Source: Aromatoleum evansii (GTDB lineage Bacteria; Pseudomonadota; Gammaproteobacteria; Burkholderiales; Rhodocyclaceae). From it: a stretch of 64,000 nucleotides of DNA. The notes below the pieces were generated by a model, which was not told where the DNA came from, made no database searches, and worked only from the letters and a program-made list of their open reading frames with translations. Each line of letters starts with the position of its first letter. Position 1 is the first letter of the stretch. The stretch is taken from assembly GCF_012910805.1 (NCBI RefSeq), contig NZ_WTVK01000013.1, positions 58,190 to 122,189 on the forward strand, in the 5' to 3' direction. The translations under genes and the position numbers were made by a program. Positions 42,836 through 50,769 of this stretch are shown piece by piece.

Positions 42836-45004
42836 TTACTGGAACTTGTAGATGTAGCGTGCGCCAATGAAATTGGCGGTCTGCTTGGGCTTGTTCGAGA
42901 CGACGGTACCGTCGGTCGTCGTGCCGTAGGTGAAGTCCGAGCCATTGGCGAAACTCCAGCTCCAGTCGTCGGTCTTCCAGCGCTCGTGAATGACGTCGAA
43001 CTGAAGGTCGGCGTTCTTGCGAAGCGCGTACTTCGCAAACATGGACAGACGGGTCAGCCTGCTTTCGATGTCCGCGAGCGGAATTTCGGAAGCCGTTCGT
43101 GCCGCGGACGTATCTTCATCATACGAGCTCTGCGTACGGGTCCACTGAACGTCTGCTCCAATCTTCAGCTTCGCAGTCAGCGTACCGCGCAACCCGAAAC
43201 CGACGGAGTCACCCGTGTCGTTCAGGTCGGCGTCCTTCAGCATATTAGGCACCGACGAGGTGGTATTACGTGCCCACCGACCCGAAAGTTGCTTCGCACG
43301 AGTCACGTCGTGCGACGCCCAGCCGGTAATTTGCCAATTGTCGGAGAAGGCGTAGCGTGCATCGACTGACACCAAAGACGCACGGCCATCCTTCAGGCCG
43401 AAAGGCCGACCATCCTCTCGCTGATAGTCGTCGCGCGCGTCCTCAATGTTGAAGTTTAGGCTGAAGGCCTCGACCGGCGCCCAGTCTAGCGACAGCCGCC
43501 ACTTGTTTCGAGTGCGGTCGGCGATGTGGAGCGGGTTGATCCTGTCGTAGATGGACCCTCCGTCGCGCAGGGTATTAGGCTCATGCGGCGCTACCCAGGA
43601 CGAACCATCACGGACGCTGTGGAGGATTGCGACGGAGCCGTTAAGGGTCTCCGACATCGAGCGGCGCAACTGCAGACGGTACGTGGTCTCGTCGACGCTT
43701 TCGACAAACGGGACATAACGCTCATCGACAAACTTCGGCGCGGAACGGTCCTGGTCCTTGATGTCGATGCCCCCGATCAGCTTGAAGCGTTCAGGCAGAA
43801 GATAGCTGGCTTCGAACTTTCCGGATTTCGTCTCATACGAGTGCGGCGTGTTATGAACCGTCACTGCACGCGTCGTGTTGTTGCCGACGAAACCGAACAG
43901 CGGGGTGTTGTCATCGACGTCGTAATAGCGCAGGTTCGCGTTCAGCGACAGCTTGCTCGTCGGCCGCGAACTCAGGCCGAGTTCCGCCAGAGTGCTCACG
44001 ATCTCGCCATCGAGCTTGCTCGGCGCCCCGGAAAAGGGCGCATTGACACCACCCAACCGAATGCTCGGAATGGTCTCGTCCTGCGTCGCAACGCTGCGCG
44101 AAAGCTTCAACGTTGCCCGCGTCGAAGGAGTAAACGAATACCCCGCATTGACAAAGAACTGGTGCGCCTGATTGTCGAGCGGCAATGACAGGGGAGTCCA
44201 GGAAGGGGAGCTCGCGCTGCCAGTCGCGGTAAGGCAGTTAACGGGATTGTTATTGACGTTAACGCCCGCACACACCATGTCGTTCTTGTTCCGATACCAG
44301 CTTCCCGCATAACCGCCTGCGAGCTGCAGTTTTTCGCCGGTGTACTCCAATGTCACGTCGAGTTGCTGCGTCGTGCTGTCAATCGGCTCCGCAGTGAACA
44401 GCGCCGCGCTCCCGAGGCCCCAGTGCCGGCTGCCGTTCTTCTCCTCGTTCTTGAAGCTGAGCTTGAGATCGAAGTCCTTGAGCAGGTTCTTGTTGAACCC
44501 GACATGCACCAGATCTCGGTATGTAGCCAAGTCAACGTCATGGAACGGCAACCTACTGTCAGTAGTACTGGTGCGCGCCCCGCTAATCCGAAGGTTTTCC
44601 GATCCTACGCCCTGAATTCCCGAGCTGATCTTGAGCGGATTCACGCGGGGAATGCGCGAATAGCTGATAAACCCGCCCATATTGCCCTGCTGCTGCACTT
44701 CGGCGGAAATCTTGCGGCTTTCAAGCCCGAGATTGTCCGTCTCGAACTTGAACCAAGTGCCCGTGGCGTCATCGCGCTTGACGACGTCGGCATCGATCAG
44801 GGCATAACCGTGGTCATCCCGCATTCCGTCGAAGATGCCCTGCTGCTGACGATCGTTGGTCCAGTAACCGGCACCCACCGAGATGGAACTATCCGGCTTG
44901 GTGAGCGCCTCGAGATCATCGTCCTCCGCGAAAGCCGAACCGTATGCTGCAAGCATGGCCGCAGCAATCGCGGTCAACCTGAACGTCGTATTGAAATTTT
45001 TCAT
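42836..45004 (-). CDS. MtrB/PioB-family outer-membrane beta-barrel, partner of decaheme cytochrome
   Basis: A 722-residue protein with a signal peptide (residues ~1-23, cleavage after GSAFA) and an alternating-strand barrel pattern ending in aromatic KFQ. The size and strand repeats fit MtrB/PioB/DmsF proteins, which hold a decaheme cytochrome within the outer membrane. The N-terminal CxxC typical of Shewanella MtrB is missing; only two cysteines appear, in a loop near residue 240 (VCAGVNVNNNPVNC). The gene follows the decaheme gene by 20 bases. Base composition is visibly less GC-rich than the neighbours. Start chosen for the signal peptide and the AGGGAG ribosome site. Confidence 0.83.
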   Translation of the reverse strand: MKNFNTTFRLTAIAAAMLAAYGSAFAEDDDLEALTKPDSSISVGAGYWTNDRQQQGIFDGMRDDHGYALIDADVVKRDDATGTWFKFETDNLGLESRKISAEVQQQGNMGGFISYSRIPRVNPLKISSGIQGVGSENLRISGARTSTTDSRLPFHDVDLATYRDLVHVGFNKNLLKDFDLKLSFKNEEKNGSRHWGLGSAALFTAEPIDSTTQQLDVTLEYTGEKLQLAGGYAGSWYRNKNDMVCAGVNVNNNPVNCLTATGSASSPSWTPLSLPLDNQAHQFFVNAGYSFTPSTRATLKLSRSVATQDETIPSIRLGGVNAPFSGAPSKLDGEIVSTLAELGLSSRPTSKLSLNANLRYYDVDDNTPLFGFVGNNTTRAVTVHNTPHSYETKSGKFEASYLLPERFKLIGGIDIKDQDRSAPKFVDERYVPFVESVDETTYRLQLRRSMSETLNGSVAILHSVRDGSSWVAPHEPNTLRDGGSIYDRINPLHIADRTRNKWRLSLDWAPVEAFSLNFNIEDARDDYQREDGRPFGLKDGRASLVSVDARYAFSDNWQITGWASHDVTRAKQLSGRWARNTTSSVPNMLKDADLNDTGDSVGFGLRGTLTAKLKIGADVQWTRTQSSYDEDTSAARTASEIPLADIESRLTRLSMFAKYALRKNADLQFDVIHERWKTDDWSWSFANGSDFTYGTTTDGTVVSNKPKQTANFIGARYIYKFQ

Positions 45005-45024
45005 GTCAATCTCCCTCGGACCGA

Positions 45025-45981
45025 TCAGCGACGGAAGCGTCCGGCAGTTGCGCTGTTCACGGTGCTGTTGCTTCCGTGAATGTTCGTGTGGCAATTCACG
45101 CAACCACGACCGACGGTATAGGCATTACTATTGGCCGCGCGATCGGTCGGCAGGCCAGCGAGACTGCTGGGGTGGCTGTCGTGACTATGGCATTCCTGGC
45201 ACAGATAGGGCGCGCGCGCCTTCAACAGGTTTGCGACGTTGGTGCCATGCGGGTTGTGGCAGATCGCACAGTCTTCGGCCACCGGCTGGTGGTTATGCAC
45301 GAACGGGCCACGCTTTTCCATGTGGCAGGAATAGCAGGTGTCGTTCACGCTGGCCTTCTGGAGCTGCGAGGGATTGTCGCCGTGCACGTTGTGGCAGGAC
45401 GAACAGCTCATCTGGCCTTCCGGCACGGGGTGGTGAGAGGGACGAGCGAACTGGGCGCGCTGCTCCTTGTGGCAATTCGAGCACACTTCGGGCTGCGACT
45501 TGGCTTCTCGAACCTTGTCGTGGCCGTCGTGGACCGTGTGACAGGAAGCACAGGTCACGTCACGACGCGCGTGGGTGCTGTTCTGCCAGAAGATGCGGGT
45601 GCTGCCCTGGTGACAGCTCAGACAGGCGGCATTCTGGGCCTCAGCCGAAGTCGCGGTGTTCTTCTTCGTGAAGCCGACGTCCACGAGCGGCGTCGGGCCG
45701 CTACCACGGCCGGCTTCCTTTACGTGCTTCTCGCTCTCCCCGTGGCAGTTCGTACAGCCCGGCGTGCGCTTGTCGGCAACGGTGCCGTGCTTGGTCTTGC
45801 CGATGCGCAGGGCTTCGGGCGAGTCGTTCTCGTCGTGGCAGCTCGTACACTTTGCATCGCCCGTGAGGACGATGTCCTTGGGCGCTTCCTTCTCGGCAGC
45901 GGTCGCAGTCAACGCCGGAAACAGGCTCCCGGCGAGGACGGCGAATGCGCACGTGCGCAGCGCTTTTCCTAGCAGCTTCAT
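45025..45981 (-). CDS. Decaheme c-type cytochrome (MtrA/DmsE/PioA-like)
   Basis: A 318-residue exported cytochrome with exactly ten CxxCH heme sites: CTSCH, CTNCH, CLSCH, CASCH, CSNCH, CSSCH, CYSCH, CAICH, CQECH and CVNCH. The signal peptide covers residues 1-29 (cleavage near ATAAE). Length and heme count match MtrA/DmsE, which threads through an MtrB barrel and moves electrons between periplasm and cell surface. Upstream is a monoheme cytochrome gene and downstream the barrel gene, so the three make a conduit. No MtrC/OmcA-type surface cytochrome is present, as in PioAB and in Fe-oxidiser MtoAB systems. Confidence 0.92.
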   Translation of the reverse strand: MKLLGKALRTCAFAVLAGSLFPALTATAAEKEAPKDIVLTGDAKCTSCHDENDSPEALRIGKTKHGTVADKRTPGCTNCHGESEKHVKEAGRGSGPTPLVDVGFTKKNTATSAEAQNAACLSCHQGSTRIFWQNSTHARRDVTCASCHTVHDGHDKVREAKSQPEVCSNCHKEQRAQFARPSHHPVPEGQMSCSSCHNVHGDNPSQLQKASVNDTCYSCHMEKRGPFVHNHQPVAEDCAICHNPHGTNVANLLKARAPYLCQECHSHDSHPSSLAGLPTDRAANSNAYTVGRGCVNCHTNIHGSNSTVNSATAGRFRR

Positions 45982-46049
45982 ATTAACCCCCTGATTTGCT
46001 GATGAGTGGCGCGCACCGTGGCGGTGCGCGCCGGATCTCTTGCCGCGTG

Positions 46050-46391
46050 TTACTGGGCGCGGATCCAGTCGATGAGATTCTTGATCTCGGCCTTGTCGGT
46101 GGTGTCGATCACCTTGTGCGTTTCCTCGGTGCCGTCCTCGAGCTTCACCTTGTGCTCCTTGGTGACCTGCTCGATCATTTTCTGCTCGGCATCCGCCTTG
46201 TCCTTGTACTTCGCCGAGATCTTCTTGTAGGACGGGCCCTTCTTGGTCTTGTCGACCGCATGGCACTTGAAACAGTCGTTGCGCTTGGCGGTGGCCTTGG
46301 CCGCGTCGGCGTCCACGGCCATTGCGGCCGGGGTAGCGAGGGCTGCCGTCAGTCCGACCAGGATCATGCTCGCAAGAATTCGTGCCTTCAC
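46050..46391 (-). CDS. Small periplasmic monoheme cytochrome c
   Basis: A 113-residue cytochrome with signal peptide (residues 1-24, after AAMAV) and one heme site CFKCH. The start is GTG at 46391, 7 bases after AGGAG; the longer frame upstream has no signal peptide at its start. Length and the lysine-rich surface fit class I cytochromes, but the usual C-terminal MPMPP with the distal Met is absent. Instead an insert with EETHKVID lies there, so His may be the distal ligand. It is first in the operon with the decaheme and barrel genes and could shuttle electrons to them. Confidence 0.85.
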   Translation of the reverse strand: MKARILASMILVGLTAALATPAAMAVDADAAKATAKRNDCFKCHAVDKTKKGPSYKKISAKYKDKADAEQKMIEQVTKEHKVKLEDGTEETHKVIDTTDKAEIKNLIDWIRAQ

Positions 46392-46817
46392 GCTGATTCT
46401 CCTTTCGATATATGCACATCCAAATACCCGTGGGCGTCGGAGCGAGACCCTCCGGATATTTTGCTGGTGGAATATACCCCCAAATTTTGAAAGGGTGTTC
46501 GACACGAGCGTACAAAAAGACACAATTGCCTCGTTACAACACAAGACCTTGACACACTGACGGTTTTTTATACAGGATCCGTATTTCACTGCTCCGCTGC
46601 ATATTACTGATGGCTAATTGAATGTATATGCAACACATCTTAATTAGCACATTGTGATGTTCGCATGAAGCAAGCGGACCGCGGCCTTGCCGATCCGGGA
46701 ACCGGTCGGTCGTCACTGCGGGAAGTAGTAATGGGGGCAGCCGACACATTGCCTTCCGGCAACGCCGCGGTCGGAAGAGCCTGACGCGCCGGCGATGGTC
46801 GGGGCGATGCCCGCCGG
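46392..46817. other. Regulatory gap upstream of the cytochrome conduit operon
   Basis: This 426-base gap has no supported gene. Bases 46440-46680 are much richer in A and T than the rest of the window. On the minus strand GGTATATTCC (about 46481-46472) could be a -10 region for the cytochrome operon. On the plus strand TTGACA (46549-46554) and TATACA (46569-46574) are only 14 bases apart and no plus-strand gene follows. Short overlapping frames here are not convincing. Confidence 0.6.
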
Positions 46818-47339
46818 CTATTCGAGGACTTGCAGTCCCGAACTCAGGACGAGTGATTGGCCGGACACGCGATCGCGGACGGTTGCGATCACCTTGTACC
46901 GGCCGGTACGGTCGTGCGGATCGAAACTGACCTGCATGCTGCCGTTGCCGAGATGGAGACGCCCCGGCATGGATTCTGCAGACCACAGGGACATCGAGCC
47001 GGCGGGAATGTAGCCGCCGTCCGGACCCTCGAGCGCAAGCTCGGCGACGACATCGCATCGGCCGGTCGCATCCCTCGCACATCCCTGGAAGACTAGCATG
47101 GCCGTGACCGACGATCCGCGCTTGACGGTCGCAGTGGCGGGCAACTGGAGGGGCGTGCTCGCCATCCGCCACGCCTGCAGGAAGCGCATCTCGTCAGGAG
47201 TGAGCACGAGCTGGGCGCCGAAGTGCTCGGCTCCGTGCGCGTCGCTGCGCGCTGCATCACGATTGTGCTCGCCGGCAGTCCAGGCGCCATGCGCAAGGAG
47301 CGGAAGACATGCGGCAAAGGCCGCGGCGCAACGTCTCAT
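46818..47339 (-). CDS. Secreted protein of unknown function
   Basis: A 173-residue protein with a signal peptide (MRRCAAAFAACLPLLAHGAWT, residues 1-21). The mature part has a predicted beta-sandwich look, with an Ig-like or carboxypeptidase-regulatory-like pattern (GSSVTAMLVFQGCARDATGRCDVVAELALEG; DRTGRYKVIATVRDRVSGQ). The two cysteines about nine residues apart may form a disulfide. I do not recognise a named family. It is upstream of and in the same direction as the cytochrome conduit operon, separated by 426 bases, so a functional link is possible but not shown. Start chosen because it gives the signal peptide. Confidence 0.65.
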   Translation of the reverse strand: MRRCAAAFAACLPLLAHGAWTAGEHNRDAARSDAHGAEHFGAQLVLTPDEMRFLQAWRMASTPLQLPATATVKRGSSVTAMLVFQGCARDATGRCDVVAELALEGPDGGYIPAGSMSLWSAESMPGRLHLGNGSMQVSFDPHDRTGRYKVIATVRDRVSGQSLVLSSGLQVLE

Positions 47340-47605
47340 GTTTGCAGCCCGATCAGTTGGAGACGGAGTACGCGATCGGCGAGGGTTGCCGATACCGGGG
47401 ATTGGGCATCCCGCGGTGAGGGCAGGCCGGAGCGTGCTCGTGGCGCGATTATCACATCGACATCGAGTTGATCGGACTGCTTTTACAACTGCACACAAGA
47501 AGGGAGGTGTTGCGGGTGAGATTCCCCACAATTGCCGGACGAACGGGAGTTTTGCCCGATCACGAGACCCGCGAATGAGCGGTCTCGCGCCGGAGCGATG
47601 ATTAT

Positions 47606-47851
47606 TTACAGCTTCTGGTGGACGCCGTCGCACATCACGCCGTTGCCCGACTGCTTACAGCCGCAGAAGTAAGCGGTCTTGCTTTCCTCGGCCTTGTACT
47701 CGACCGGGGTGAAGCTGCTGCCCTGATGGGACCCGTCACAGAAAGGCTGCTTGGCGCTCTTGCCACAGGAACACCACCAGTAGCTCTTGCCAGCCTCGAT
47801 GTCGACTGCGTAGGGGGATTTCTGGGCGATCTTTGCGGTTTCGTTCGACAT
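47606..47851 (-). CDS. CDGSH iron-sulfur protein with two motifs
   Basis: An 81-residue cytoplasmic protein with two CDGSH-type cluster motifs: C-x-C-x(8)-PFCDGSH (residues ~28-42) and C-x-C-x(8)-CDGVH (~64-78). Each binds a [2Fe-2S] cluster with three Cys and one His. Bacterial double-motif members have unclear roles in iron or redox balance. The ATG at 47851 is the first Met consistent with the family; the longer frame is arginine-rich and lacks a ribosome site. It lies downstream of a strong terminator. Confidence 0.9.
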   Translation of the reverse strand: MSNETAKIAQKSPYAVDIEAGKSYWWCSCGKSAKQPFCDGSHQGSSFTPVEYKAEESKTAYFCGCKQSGNGVMCDGVHQKL

Positions 47852-47874
47852 GCGTCGACTCCTCATGCGGTGGA

Positions 47875-47904
47875 TAAAAAAGCCACCCCGGATTACGGGG
47901 TGGC
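47875..47904 (-). terminator. Intrinsic terminator after the YceI/cytochrome b561 genes
   Basis: On the minus strand GCCACCCCG (47904-47896) pairs with CGGGGTGGC (47890-47882) over a five-base loop and is followed by TTTTTTATCC. It lies 47 bases after the stop of the last YceI gene and separates that operon from the CDGSH gene. Confidence 0.88.
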
Positions 47905-47950
47905 GAAAGTGATCCCCAGGGGGCGGGATCAATGGAGACGGAAAACCGGA

Positions 47951-48529
47951 TTACTGCTTGACGGCCTCGACGGCGATCTCGAGGGTGACTTCGTCGCCGA
48001 CGTGGGGGGCGAACTTGCCGGCACCGAAATCGGAGCGCTTGACGACGGCGGAGGCGTTGGCGCCGCAGGCTTCCTTCTTGAGCATGGGGTGCTCCATGCA
48101 GTGGAAGGAGGTGACCTCGAGTTTCACCGGCTTGGTGACGCCCTTGATGGTCAGGTTGCCGTCGACCGAGGCGAGCTTGTCGCCGCTGAAGTTCAGCTTG
48201 GTCGACTTGAAGGCGATCGTCGGGTACTTCTCGGTGTGGAAGAAGTCCTCGCCCTGGATGTGGCCGTTGAACATTTCAAAGCCGGTATCGACCGACTTGG
48301 CATCGATCGTGACGTCGACCACGCCGGACTTGGCGGCGCGATCGAGCTTGATCGTGCCGGAGGTCTTGTTGAAGCGGCTCTCCTGCTTCGAATAGCCGAA
48401 GTGGCTGTAGGCGAAACGCGCGAAGGTGTGCGAGCCGTCGATATCGAAGGTTTCCGGGGCGGCCATCGCGGGGGCGGAGACGGTGGCGGCGAGGATGGAC
48501 GCGAGGGCGAGGCGCTTGAGTTGCTTCAT
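47951..48529 (-). CDS. YceI-family periplasmic lipid-binding protein (copy 2)
   Basis: A 192-residue exported protein (signal peptide residues 1-23, after APAMAAP) with the YceI lipocalin-like barrel: FDIDGSHTFARFAYSHFGYSKQESRFNKTSG, then SGVVDVTIDAKSVDTGFEMFNGHIQGEDFFHTEKYPTIAFKST. Family members bind isoprenoid chains such as polyprenyl or quinone-like molecules in the periplasm. It is the third gene of the cytochrome b561-YceI-YceI set on the minus strand; proximity to a b-type cytochrome fits a quinone-related role. Confidence 0.9.
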   Translation of the reverse strand: MKQLKRLALASILAATVSAPAMAAPETFDIDGSHTFARFAYSHFGYSKQESRFNKTSGTIKLDRAAKSGVVDVTIDAKSVDTGFEMFNGHIQGEDFFHTEKYPTIAFKSTKLNFSGDKLASVDGNLTIKGVTKPVKLEVTSFHCMEHPMLKKEACGANASAVVKRSDFGAGKFAPHVGDEVTLEIAVEAVKQ

Positions 48530-48589
48530 CTTGAATCTCCTGAATTCAGGTTTGGTTCGGATAGGAAGTGGGTCTTGTTGCAGGGAGGT

Positions 48590-49183
48590 TTATTTCGCAG
48601 CGCGGCGTTCGGCTTCGACGTGGAAGCTGACCTTGACCTCGTCGGCGACGATCGAGGTGTCCGACCAGCTGCCGTCGCCAATGGCGAACTCCAGCCGCTT
48701 CAAGGTGAAGCCACCGTCGAACGCAGCGGTGTTGCCGTTCTGCGTGACGGTTACCGGCGTCGTCACGTCGCGGGTTTTGCCCTTGATCGTGAGCTTGCCG
48801 GTCATTTCGTAGCGGTCGCCGCCGAGGGGTTTCACGGACGACGACACGAAGGTCGCGGTGGGGAAGGACTTGATGTCGAACCAGGGCTTGCCGACGACCT
48901 CGCTGTTCGCGTCTGCGGAGCCCGCATCGATGCTGGCGAGGTCGAGGTCGAGACGCACGGTGGAATTCGCCGGGGCGGCCGGATCGAAGACGAGATCCAC
49001 CTTGGCCTTCTTGAAGTGCCCCTTCACCGGCACGTTCATCTGCTTGAAGACGAAGTCGATGCGATTCTTGGCGGGCTGCACCTGATCGAAGGTACCTGCG
49101 GGTTGCGCCGCGTGGGCGCCCATCCCGACCAGGGGCAGCGCTAGCGACAGGATGGTGGCAGCGAGAATTTTCTTGCCTTGCAT
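48590..49183 (-). CDS. YceI-family periplasmic lipid-binding protein (copy 1)
   Basis: A 197-residue exported protein (signal peptide 1-26, after GAHA) with the YceI barrel pattern (NRIDFVFKQMNVPVKGHFKKAKVDLVF; GKPWFDIKSFPTATFVSS; GDRYEMTGKLTIKGKTRDVTTPV). It is only distantly similar to the copy encoded next, so the pair is not a recent duplication. It lies 26 bases after the cytochrome b561 gene. A shared role of the pair with the b561, in shuttling quinones or electrons, is inferred. Confidence 0.9.
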   Translation of the reverse strand: MQGKKILAATILSLALPLVGMGAHAAQPAGTFDQVQPAKNRIDFVFKQMNVPVKGHFKKAKVDLVFDPAAPANSTVRLDLDLASIDAGSADANSEVVGKPWFDIKSFPTATFVSSSVKPLGGDRYEMTGKLTIKGKTRDVTTPVTVTQNGNTAAFDGGFTLKRLEFAIGDGSWSDTSIVADEVKVSFHVEAERRAAK

Positions 49184-49209
49184 GGCGTGGATTCCTTTGA
49201 TTGTCCGGA

Positions 49210-49752
49210 TCAGCGTTTGAGCAGGGGCACCATGCGCACCAGCGTTTCGTCGCGGTCGATGATGTGATGTTTGAGCGCGGCCGCGATGTGCAGGCCGACG
49301 AGGATCAACAGGCCGGAAGTGAGGACTTCGTGGGCCGACTTGAGCAGGTCGCCCAGGGCCTCGTCCTTGCCTACGAGATCAGGCAGCGGAATGAGCCCCA
49401 GATAGACGACCGGGAAGCCTTTGGCCGAACTCATGAGCCAGCCGGTGAGGGGCACGGCGATGATCAGCACATAAAGCACGACATGGGTCAGCGACGCCAC
49501 CGCGCGTTGCCAACCGGGCATGGTATCGACCGGCGCAGGCACCGGTCGCGTGAGGCGCAGGAACAGGCGGGGGATGAGCAGCAGAAGCACGGTGAAGCCG
49601 ATCCACTTGTGCCACGAGATGAGCTGCAGCTTGCGCGGTGACAGGGACAGGTCGGTCATGTAGTAGCCGAGCGGCAGTGCAACGAGCACCAGGATGGCGA
49701 CCATCCAGTGCACGATCACCGCCGGTTTTGAGTATTTGTTGCTTGCATTCAT
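49210..49752 (-). CDS. Cytochrome b561
   Basis: A 180-residue cytochrome b561 with four membrane segments and histidines placed for two b hemes (VHWMVAILVLVALPLG, SWHKWIGFTVLLLLIPRLFLR, LTHVVLYVLIIAVPLTGWLM, SAHEVLTSGLLILVGLHIAAALKHH). Such proteins oxidise quinol or superoxide in the inner membrane. Together with the two YceI genes downstream it forms the operon closed by the terminator at 47875. It lies about 3 kb from the cytochrome conduit, so a link is possible but not required. Confidence 0.92.
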   Translation of the reverse strand: MNASNKYSKPAVIVHWMVAILVLVALPLGYYMTDLSLSPRKLQLISWHKWIGFTVLLLLIPRLFLRLTRPVPAPVDTMPGWQRAVASLTHVVLYVLIIAVPLTGWLMSSAKGFPVVYLGLIPLPDLVGKDEALGDLLKSAHEVLTSGLLILVGLHIAAALKHHIIDRDETLVRMVPLLKR

Positions 49753-49790
49753 TGCGTTTCCCCCTGATTCCGTTGTTATCGTTTCGGCGC

Positions 49791-50663
49791 TCAGACTGCG
49801 CGGAAGAACTCAGCTATCAGGCAGTCGATCGACTTGGGCGGATGACCGACCAGTGCGGCGAAATCGTTGGTGGTGCGCGCCATGTTGTTCGCGGCGACCG
49901 CGGTGTACATGTTCGCCATGGCGCGGGCGAGCCAGGCGGACATGCCGGCGCCCTCGAGCATGGCGGCGTAGGCGTCCTCGCCGAGCGGTTCGTAACGCAG
50001 CGTCTTGCCGGTCGCGGCACCGACCCGCGCAGCGAGGTCGTGATAGTCTTGGGCAGTCTGGCCGGTAAGTTCGTAGATGCGTTTCTCGAGCCGCGGCGCG
50101 ACTGCGGCGGCGGCGATCGCCCCCGCAAGCTCGCTGCGTGACAGGTAGCTCGCCCTGCCCTCCCCGGCCGGCAATTGCAGCAGGCCGCAACTGAGCGCGC
50201 CGGCAAAGGTCATGGGCAGGAAGTCCGCGTACATGCCATTGCGCAGGATGGTGTAAGCGACGCCGGACGCGGCAAGTGCCGCTTCGCTGTCGGCATGCAC
50301 CTGCGCGAATTCCGACGGCGACGCTGCGTCGGCGCCGAGGAAGCTGGTGTAGAGGATGTGTTCGACCCCGGCGGCGCGTGCGGCTTCGATTGCGTTGCGG
50401 TGCTGGGCGATGCGCTGCGCCTTGGGGCCGTCGGTGGAGACGATCACCAGCCGCGTTGCGCCGGCGAAGGTCGCACGCAGGGCTTCGGTTTCGTCGAAGT
50501 TGCCACGGCGCACTTCGATGCCTCGTGCTGCAAGCGCCGCGGCGCGCTCAGGATTGCGGACGCTGACGGCGAGCCGGCCGACTCCCGCCTCCGGCAGCCG
50601 CACGGCGAGCTGCTGCACGATGTGCAGTCCTAGCTGCCCTGTTGCTCCGGTTACGAGAATCAT
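49791..50663 (-). CDS. NmrA-like NAD(P)H-binding quinone reductase family protein
   Basis: A 290-residue Rossmann-fold protein of the atypical SDR/NmrA type with N-terminal MILVTGATGQLGLHIV and no catalytic Tyr-x-x-x-Lys pair in the usual place. It resembles QorB-like NADPH quinone reductases. I set the start at 50663 because that Met begins the nucleotide-binding motif; the frame extends 88 residues further without a ribosome site. It diverges from the LysR gene at 50770 (106 bases between), which likely controls it in response to quinone or electrophile stress. Confidence 0.88.
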   Translation of the reverse strand: MILVTGATGQLGLHIVQQLAVRLPEAGVGRLAVSVRNPERAAALAARGIEVRRGNFDETEALRATFAGATRLVIVSTDGPKAQRIAQHRNAIEAARAAGVEHILYTSFLGADAASPSEFAQVHADSEAALAASGVAYTILRNGMYADFLPMTFAGALSCGLLQLPAGEGRASYLSRSELAGAIAAAAVAPRLEKRIYELTGQTAQDYHDLAARVGAATGKTLRYEPLGEDAYAAMLEGAGMSAWLARAMANMYTAVAANNMARTTNDFAALVGHPPKSIDCLIAEFFRAV

Positions 50664-50769
50664 ATTGGCGTCCTTGGGGTGCGTGCTTAGCGTGTAAGCG
50701 CACTTTATGGGATTGATTGGTTCTAAAATAGCGGACCCAAGCAAACTCTTTGTTGCACCGAGGAGAACA

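Noticed and set aside
46549..46574. TTGACA ... TATACA as a plus-strand promoter
   Set aside because: Spacer is only 14 bases and no plus-strand gene follows.
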